Source: Bos javanicus (Eukaryota; Chordata; Mammalia; Artiodactyla; Bovidae). Taken from it: 64,000 nt of DNA. The DNA lies in assembly GCF_032452875.1 (NCBI RefSeq), contig NC_083897.1, forward strand, positions 12,258,854 through 12,322,853, in the 5' to 3' direction. The position numbers were made by a program, and so were the translations under genes. Shown here one piece after another: positions 57,981-64,000 of this stretch. Each line of letters opens with the position of its first letter. The stretch's first letter is position 1. Under the pieces are notes generated by a model. It had not been told where the DNA came from and did not search any database. It saw only the letters and a list, made by a program, of their open reading frames with translations.

Positions 57981-58790
57981 ATGATAGTGAAAATGATCCA
58001 AAATCATGAAATAAAAACGGAATCACAGATAAATAGCCTGGAGACAAGGATTGAGAAGATGCAAGAAAGGTTTAACAAGGAACTAGAAGAAATAAAAAGA
58101 GTCAATATATGATAAATAATGCAATAAATGAGATTAAAAACACTCTGGAGGGAACAAATAGTAGAATAACAGAGGCAGAAGATAGGATTAGTGAGGTAGA
58201 AAAGAGAATGGTAGAAATAAATGAAGAGAGGAAAAAAGAAAAACAAATTAAAAGAAATGAAGACAACTCAGAGACTTCTGGGACAATGTTAAACACAACA
58301 ACATTCGAATCATAGGCGTCCCAGAAGAAGAAAACAAAAAGAAAGACCATGAAAAAATATTTGAGGAGATAATAGTTGAAAACTTCCCTAAAATGGGGAA
58401 GGAAATAATCACCCAAGTCCAAGAAACTCAGAGAGTCCCCAACAGGATAAACCCAAGGTGAAACACGCAAAGACACATATTAATCAAATTAACAAAGATA
58501 AAACACAAAGAACAAATATTTAAAAGCCGCAAGGGCAAAACAACAAATAACACACAAGGGGATGCCCATAAGGATAACAGCTGATCTTTCAATAGAAACT
58601 CTTCAGGCCAGGAGGGAATGGCAGGACATACTTAAAGTGATGAAAGAAAATAACCTACAGCCCAGATTACTGTACCCAGCAAGGACTCATTCAAATATGA
58701 AGGAGAAATCAAAAGCTTTACAGACAAGCAAAAGCTGAGAGAATTCAGCACCACCAAACCAGCTCTCCAACAAATGCTAAAGGATCTTCT
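57981..58790 (+). pseudogene. L1 ORF1 remnant, copy 2
   Basis: The candidate start is the ATG at 57981 (MIVKMIQNHE), aligned with the ATG at 9560 in copy 1. The frame shifts near 58100. The coiled coil continues at 58109-58315 (NTLEGTNSRITEAEDRISEVE). The RRM-like region follows (GVPEEE at about 58315). The C-terminal region contains agccgcaagggcaaaacaac and ends near 58790. Several small indels destroy the frame. Confidence 0.82.
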
Positions 58791-59274
58791 CTAGACAGGA
58801 ATCACAAAAAGGGTGTATAAACTCGAACCCAAAACAATAAAATGGCAACAGGATCATATGTATCAATAATTACCTTAAATGTAAATGGATTGAATGCCCC
58901 AACCAAAAGACAAAGACAGGCTGAATAGATACAAAAATAAGACCCCTATATATGTTGTCTACAAGACACCCACCTCGAAACAAGGGACACATAGAGACTG
59001 AAAGTGAAGGGCTGGAAAACGATATTCCATGCAAATGGAGACCAAAAGAAAGCAGCAGTCGCAATAATCGTATCAGATTAAATAGACTTTAAAACAAAGG
59101 CTGTGAAAAGAGACAAAGAAGGACACTACATAATGATCAAATGATCAATCCAAGAAGAAGATATAACAATTATAAATATATATGCACCCAACATAGGAGC
59201 ACTGCAATATGTAAGACAAATGTTAACAAGTATGAAAGGGGAAATTAACAATAACACAGTAACAGTGGGAGACT

Positions 59275-59481
59275 TTCCCTTGTAGCTCAGTCGGTAAAGA
59301 ATCTGCCTGCAGTGCAGGAGACCTGGGTTCTGTCCCTTGGGTGGGAAGATCCCCTGGAGAAGGAAATGACAACCCACTCCAGTATCCTTGCCTGGAAAAA
59401 TCTCATGGACAGAGGAGCCTGGTGGGCTGCAGTCCATGGGGTTGCATAGAGTCGGGCATGACTGAGAGGCTAACACAAGTA
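59275..59481 (+). mobile_element. Bov-tA SINE
   Basis: Sense copy in the L1 endonuclease region: head cttgtagctcagtcggtaaag, B box gggttctgtcccttggg, end ctgagaggctaacacaagt. The uninterrupted L1 phrase gactttaatacccc is seen in copy 1 near 11550. The target duplication is at best 3-5 bp. Confidence 0.93.
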
Positions 59482-61334
59482 CTAATACCCCACTCACACA
59501 TATGGATAGATCAACTGAACAGAAAATTAACACAGAACACAAACTTTAAATGATACAACACACCAGTTCGACCTAATTGATATCTATAGGACATTCCACC
59601 TCAAAACAATGAATTTCAACTTTTTCTCAAGCACACACGAAATCTTTTCCAGGATAGATCACATCCTGGGCCATAAATCTAGCCTTGGTAAATTCAAAAA
59701 AATTGAAATCATTCCAAGAATCTTTTATGACCACAATGCAGTAAGATTAGATCTCAATTAAGGAGAAATGCTATCAAAAATTCCAACATATGGAGGCTGA
59801 ACAACAAGCTGCTGAATAACCAACAAATCAGAAGAAATCAAAGAAGAAATCAAAATATGCATAGAAACGAATGAAAATGAAAACACAACAACCCAAAACT
59901 TGTGGGACACTGTAAAAGCAGTGCTAAGGGGAAGGTTCATAGCAATACAGGCAGACCTCAAGAAACACGAAAAAAGTCAAATAAATAACCTAACTCTACA
60001 CCTAAAGCAACTAGAAAAGGAAGAAATGAATGCCAGGGTTAGCAGAAGGAAAGAAATCTTAAAAAATTAGGGCAGAAATAAATGCAAAAGAAACAAAAGA
60101 GACCATAGAAAAAATCAACAAAGCAAAAAGCTGATTTTTGAGAGGATGAATAAAATTGACAAACCATTAGCCAGACTCATCAAGAAACAAAGGGAGGAAA
60201 ATCAAATCCATAAAATTAGAAATGAAAATGGAGAGATCACAACAGACAACACAGAAATACAAAGCATCATAAGAGACTACTATCAGCAATTATATGCCAA
60301 CAAAATAGAAAACTTGGAAGAAATGGACAAATTCTTAGAAAAGTACAACTTTCTAAAACTGAACCAGGAAGATGTAGAAAATATTAACAGACACATCACA
60401 AGCATGGAAATTGAAACTGTAATCAAAAATCTTCCCACAAACAAAAGCACAGGTCCAGACAGCTTCACAGCTGAATTCTACCAAAAATTTAGAGAAGATC
60501 TAACACCTATCCTACTCAAATTCTTTCAGAAAATTGCAAAGGAAGGTAAACTTCCAAAGTCATTCTATGAGGCCACCATCACCCTAATACCAAAACCTGA
60601 CAAAGATGCCACAAAAAAAGAAAACTACAGGCCAATATCACTAATGAACATAGATGAAAAAATCCTAAACAAAATTCTAGCAATCAGAATCCAATAACAC
60701 ATTAAAAAGATCATACATCATGACCAAGTGGGCTTTATCCCAGGAATGCAAGGATTCTCCAATATACACAAATCAATCAATGTAATACACAACATTAACA
60801 AATTGAAAAATAAAAGTCAGATGCAGAGAAAGCCTTTGACAGAATTCAACATCCATTTATGATAAAAACTCTCCAGAAAGCAGGAATAGAAGGAACATAC
60901 CTCAACATAATAAAAGCTATATATGACAAACCCACAGCAAACATTATCCTCAATGGTGAAAAATTGAAAGCATTTCCCCTAAAGTCAGGAACAAGACAAG
61001 GGTGCCCACTTTCAGCACTACTATTCAACATAGTTTTGGAAGTTTTGGCCACAGCAATCAGAGCAGAAAAAGAAATAAAAGGAATCCAAATTGGAAAAGA
61101 AGAAGTAAAACTCTCACTGTTTGCAGATGACATGATCCTCTACATAGAAAACCCTAAAGACTCCACCAGAAAATTACTAGGGTTAATCAACGAATATAGT
61201 AAAGTTGCAGGATATAAAATCAACACACAGAAATCCCTTGCATTCCTATACACTAATAATGAGAAAATAGAAAGAGAAATTAAGGAAACAATTCCATTCA
61301 CCATTGCAATGAAAAGAATAAAATACTTAGGAAT

Positions 61335-61369
61335 TCAGAGCACTGGAGTGGGTTGCCACTTACTTCTCC
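61335..61369 (-). mobile_element. 35-bp Bov-A fragment with 12-bp target duplication
   Basis: An insert containing gagcactggagtgggttgcc and cttctcc (antisense start of a Bov-A monomer) between two copies of atacttaggaat (61323-61334 and 61370-61381). The intact site is seen in the nested L1 at about 14550. Confidence 0.88.
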
Positions 61370-63248
61370 ATACTTAGGAATATATCTACCTAAAGAAACA
61401 AAAGACCTATATATAGAAAACTATAAAACACTGGTGAAAAGAAATCAAAGAGGACACTAATAGATGGAGAAATATACCATGTTCATGGATCGAAAGAATC
61501 AATATAGGGAAAATGAATATACTACCCAAAGCAATCTATATATTCAATGCAATCCCTATCAAGCTACCAATGGTATTTTTCACAGAGCTAGAACAAATAA
61601 TTTCACAATTTATATGGAAATACAAAACACCTCGAATAGTGAAAGCAATCTTGAGAAAGAAGAATGGAACTGGAGGAAACAACCTGCCTGACTTCAGGCT
61701 TTATTACAGAGCCACACTCATCAAGACAGTATGGTACTGGCAAAAGACACAAATATAGATCAATGGAACAAAATAGAAAGCCCAGAGATAAATCCACGCA
61801 GCCATGGATACCTTATCTTTGACAAAGGAGGCAAGAATATACAATGGAGAAAAGACAATCTCTTTAACAATCGGTGCTGGGAAAACTGGTCAACCACTTG
61901 TAAAAGAATGAAACTAGAACAGTTTCTAACAGCATACACAAACATAAACTCAAAATGGATTAAAGATCTAAACGTAAGACCAGAAACTATACAACTCCTA
62001 GAGGAGAACACAGGCAAAACACTCTCTGACATACATCACAGCAGGATCCTCTATGACCCACCTCCCAGAATATTGGAAATAAAAGCAAAAATAAACAAAT
62101 GGGACCTAATTAAAATTAAAAGCTCCTGTGCAACAAAGGAAACTATAAGCAAGGTGAAAGACAGCCTGCAGAATGGGAGAAAATAATAGCAAATGAAGCA
62201 ACTGACAAAGAAATCATCTCAAAAATATACAAGCAGCTCCTGCAGCTCAATTCCAGAAAAATAAATGACCCAATCAAAAAATGGCCCAAAGAACTAAACA
62301 TACATTTCTCCAAAGAAGACATACAGATGGCTAACAAACACATGAAAATATGATCAACACCACTCATTATCAGAAAAATTCAAATCAAAACCAAAATGAG
62401 GTACCATTTCACACCAGTCAGAATGGCTGTGATCCAAAAGTCTACAAGCAATAAATGCTGGAGAGGGTGTGGAGAAAAGAGAACTCTCTTACACTGTTGG
62501 TGGGAATGCAAACTAGTACAGCCACTATGGAGAACAGTGTGGAGATTCCTTAAAAAACTGAAAATAGAACTGCCATACGACCAAGCAATCCCACTGCTGA
62601 GCATACACACCTAGGAAACCAGAATTGAAAGAGACACATGTACCCCAATGTTCATCACGGCACTATAACAGCCAGGACATGGAAGCAACCTAGATGTCAT
62701 CAGCAGACGAATGGATAAGAAAGCTGTGGTACATATACACAATGGAGTATTACTCAGCCATTAATAAGAATACATTTGAATCAGTTCTAATGAGGTGGAT
62801 GAAACTGGAGCCTATTATACAGAGTGAAGTAAGCCAGAAAGAAAACCACCAATACAGTATACTAATGCATATATATGGAATTTAGAAAGAGGGTAATGAT
62901 AACCCTGTATGCGAGACAGCAAAAGAGATACAGATGTATAGAAAAGTCTTTTGGACTCTGTGGAAAGGGCAAGGGTGGGATGATTTGGGAGAATGGCATT
63001 GAAGCCTGTATAATATCATATGTGAAACGAATTGCCAGTCCAGGTTTGATGCATGATACAGGATGCTCAGGGGCTGGTGCACTGAGATGACCCAGAGGGA
63101 TGGTATGGGGAGGGAGGTTTGAGGGGGGTTCAGGATGGGGAACATGTGTATACCCATGGTGGATTCCTGTCGATATATGGCAAAACCAATACAATATTGT
63201 AAATTAATTAGCCTCCAATTAAAATAAATAAATTTATATTTAAAAAAA

Positions 63249-63460
63249 TCTTCTCCAGGACCACAGTTCAAAAGCATCAATTAATCGGTGTTCAGGTTTC
63301 TTCACAGCCCAACTCTCACATCCATACATGACCACTGGAAAAACCATAGCCTTGACAAGACAGACATTTGTTAGCAAATATCTCTGCTTTTGAATATGCT
63401 ATCTAGATTGGTTATAACTTTCCTTCCAAGGAGTAAGCATGTTTTAATTTCATGCCTGCA
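63249..63460 (-). mobile_element. BovB LINE, 5' part after the L1
   Basis: Continuation of the BovB from 57220: aggaccacagttcaaaagc... aggagtaagcatgttttaat. It is truncated at about 63460. Confidence 0.92.
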
Positions 63461-63710
63461 ATTAGTGGGCAATGATACTGCTACTTTACATTAACCTGTG
63501 ACAGTTTTTTGACTCCCTCTAGTTGATATATACAAATTAAATTAGATACTTGATGTTAGTTGTTAATTGTCAATACTAAATGACAATCTTGTGACATTCC
63601 CAGCATATTCTTTCTATCATTATTAGCACCATAGAAAATATACTTATTGAAAATTCACTGGCTATAAGCCTTTGCTTTGTGCAAGGCGGTAAATTTTGGA
63701 TATCATTCAC
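63461..63710. other. unassigned sequence
   Basis: No gene; 250 bp between two BovB copies. Confidence 0.3.
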
Positions 63711-64000
63711 TTCAGTTCAGTCGCTCAGTCGTGTTGGACTCTTTGCAACTCTATGAATTGCAGCACGCCAGGCCTCCATGTCTATCACCAACTCCTGGAG
63801 TTCGCTCAGACTCATGTCCATCGAGTCAGTGATGTCACCCAGCCATCTCATCCTCTGTTGTCCCCTTCTCCTCTTGGCCACAATCCCTCCCAGCATCAGA
63901 GTCTTTTCCAATGAGTCAACTCTTCGCATGAGGTGGCCAAAGTACTGGAGTTTCAGCTTTAGCATCATTCCTTCCAAAGAACACCCAGGGCTGATCGCCT
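63711..64000 (-). mobile_element. BovB LINE, continues beyond the window
   Basis: Antisense BovB 3' end starting cagttcagtcgctcagtcgtg and still collinear with the consensus at the last base (aacacccagggctgatcgcc). Confidence 0.94.

Larger units (their letters stand above)
58842..62885 (+). pseudogene. L1 ORF2 remnant, copy 2
   Basis: The start is the ATG at 58842 (MATGSYVSIITLNVNGLN). A TAG follows about 27 codons later. The endonuclease region is interrupted by a Bov-tA at 59275-59481. A 183-codon open piece (60146-60697) spans the linker to the RT fingers. An 18-nt loss lies near 60815. The RT palm (60859-61334) has an intact FADD at 61120-61131. A 35-bp insertion plus 12-bp duplication shifts the frame by 47 bp at 61335. 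The remainder to HIYGI (about 62883) is in four frames. A Gln codon near 62615 has become TAG. Confidence 0.88.
57221..63248 (+). mobile_element. L1_BT copy 2, 5'-complete, inserted in BovB
   Basis: Starts gggggcggtcctaagatggc and ends with the 3' UTR and a short A-rich tail. Target duplication tcttctcc at 57213-57220 and 63249-63256. About 6.0 kb including a Bov-tA and a 35-bp insertion. It lacks about 2.2 kb of 5' UTR relative to copy 1. Both ORFs carry frameshifts and stops, so it is inactive. Confidence 0.95.

Noticed and set aside
1..64000. CRISPR array or other prokaryotic defence system
   Set aside because: Repeated words are SINE/LINE copies in irregular spacing and both orientations. 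Interspersed-repeat content is mammalian throughout.

Overview
The window is mammalian, from a bovid (cattle, sheep, goat or a close relative). It carries BovB (RTE) LINEs, the tRNA-Glu-headed Bov-tA SINEs, the dimeric BOV-A2 SINEs and ruminant L1 (L1_BT type). Older mammal-wide L1, L2, MIR and mariner relics sit beneath these. Sequence alone does not settle the species. I found no host protein-coding gene, no RNA gene, no endogenous retrovirus gag/pol and no CRISPR or operon structure. The window reads as an AT-rich gene desert, or possibly a very large intron, built mostly of nested retrotransposons.

Layout. About 1-6629: decayed old L1 sequence in both orientations, peppered with SINEs. 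6630-17830: a ruminant L1 that keeps its 5' end, interrupted by a BOV-A2, by a 453-bp antisense retro-insertion, and by a two-step nest of L1 fragments whose innermost copy (14003-16450) still has a 685-codon open ORF2 segment. 17831-21760: old repeats (L1M 3' end, L2, MIR) plus SINEs. 21761-23506: a BovB copy. 23516-26220: a repeat-poor island. 26221-29990: old L1 pieces. 30000-33590: largely unassigned. 33598-41840: BovB copies, an old L1 from 5' UTR to 3' end, and an inverted SINE pair. 41936-46075: mainly unassigned, with a mariner MITE inside an L2. 46578-54268: L1 and BovB copies, including the longest BovB reverse-transcriptase remnant and a 5'-inverted micro-L1. 56871-63460: a BovB split by a nearly complete L1, which itself carries two SINE-derived insertions. 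The window ends inside another BovB.

How the parts relate. Non-autonomous Bov-tA and BOV-A2 share their 3' region with BovB and are known to depend on BovB machinery. L1 supplies the poly(A)-tailed insertions. Target-site duplications (TSDs) and nesting give a relative order: L2/MIR/old L1 oldest, then BovB, then L1_BT, then the SINEs and micro-insertions within L1. No new biological system with a coding component is visible. The notable content is a set of well-delimited, unusual retrotransposition outcomes and two non-repetitive stretches that look like candidate conserved non-coding elements.
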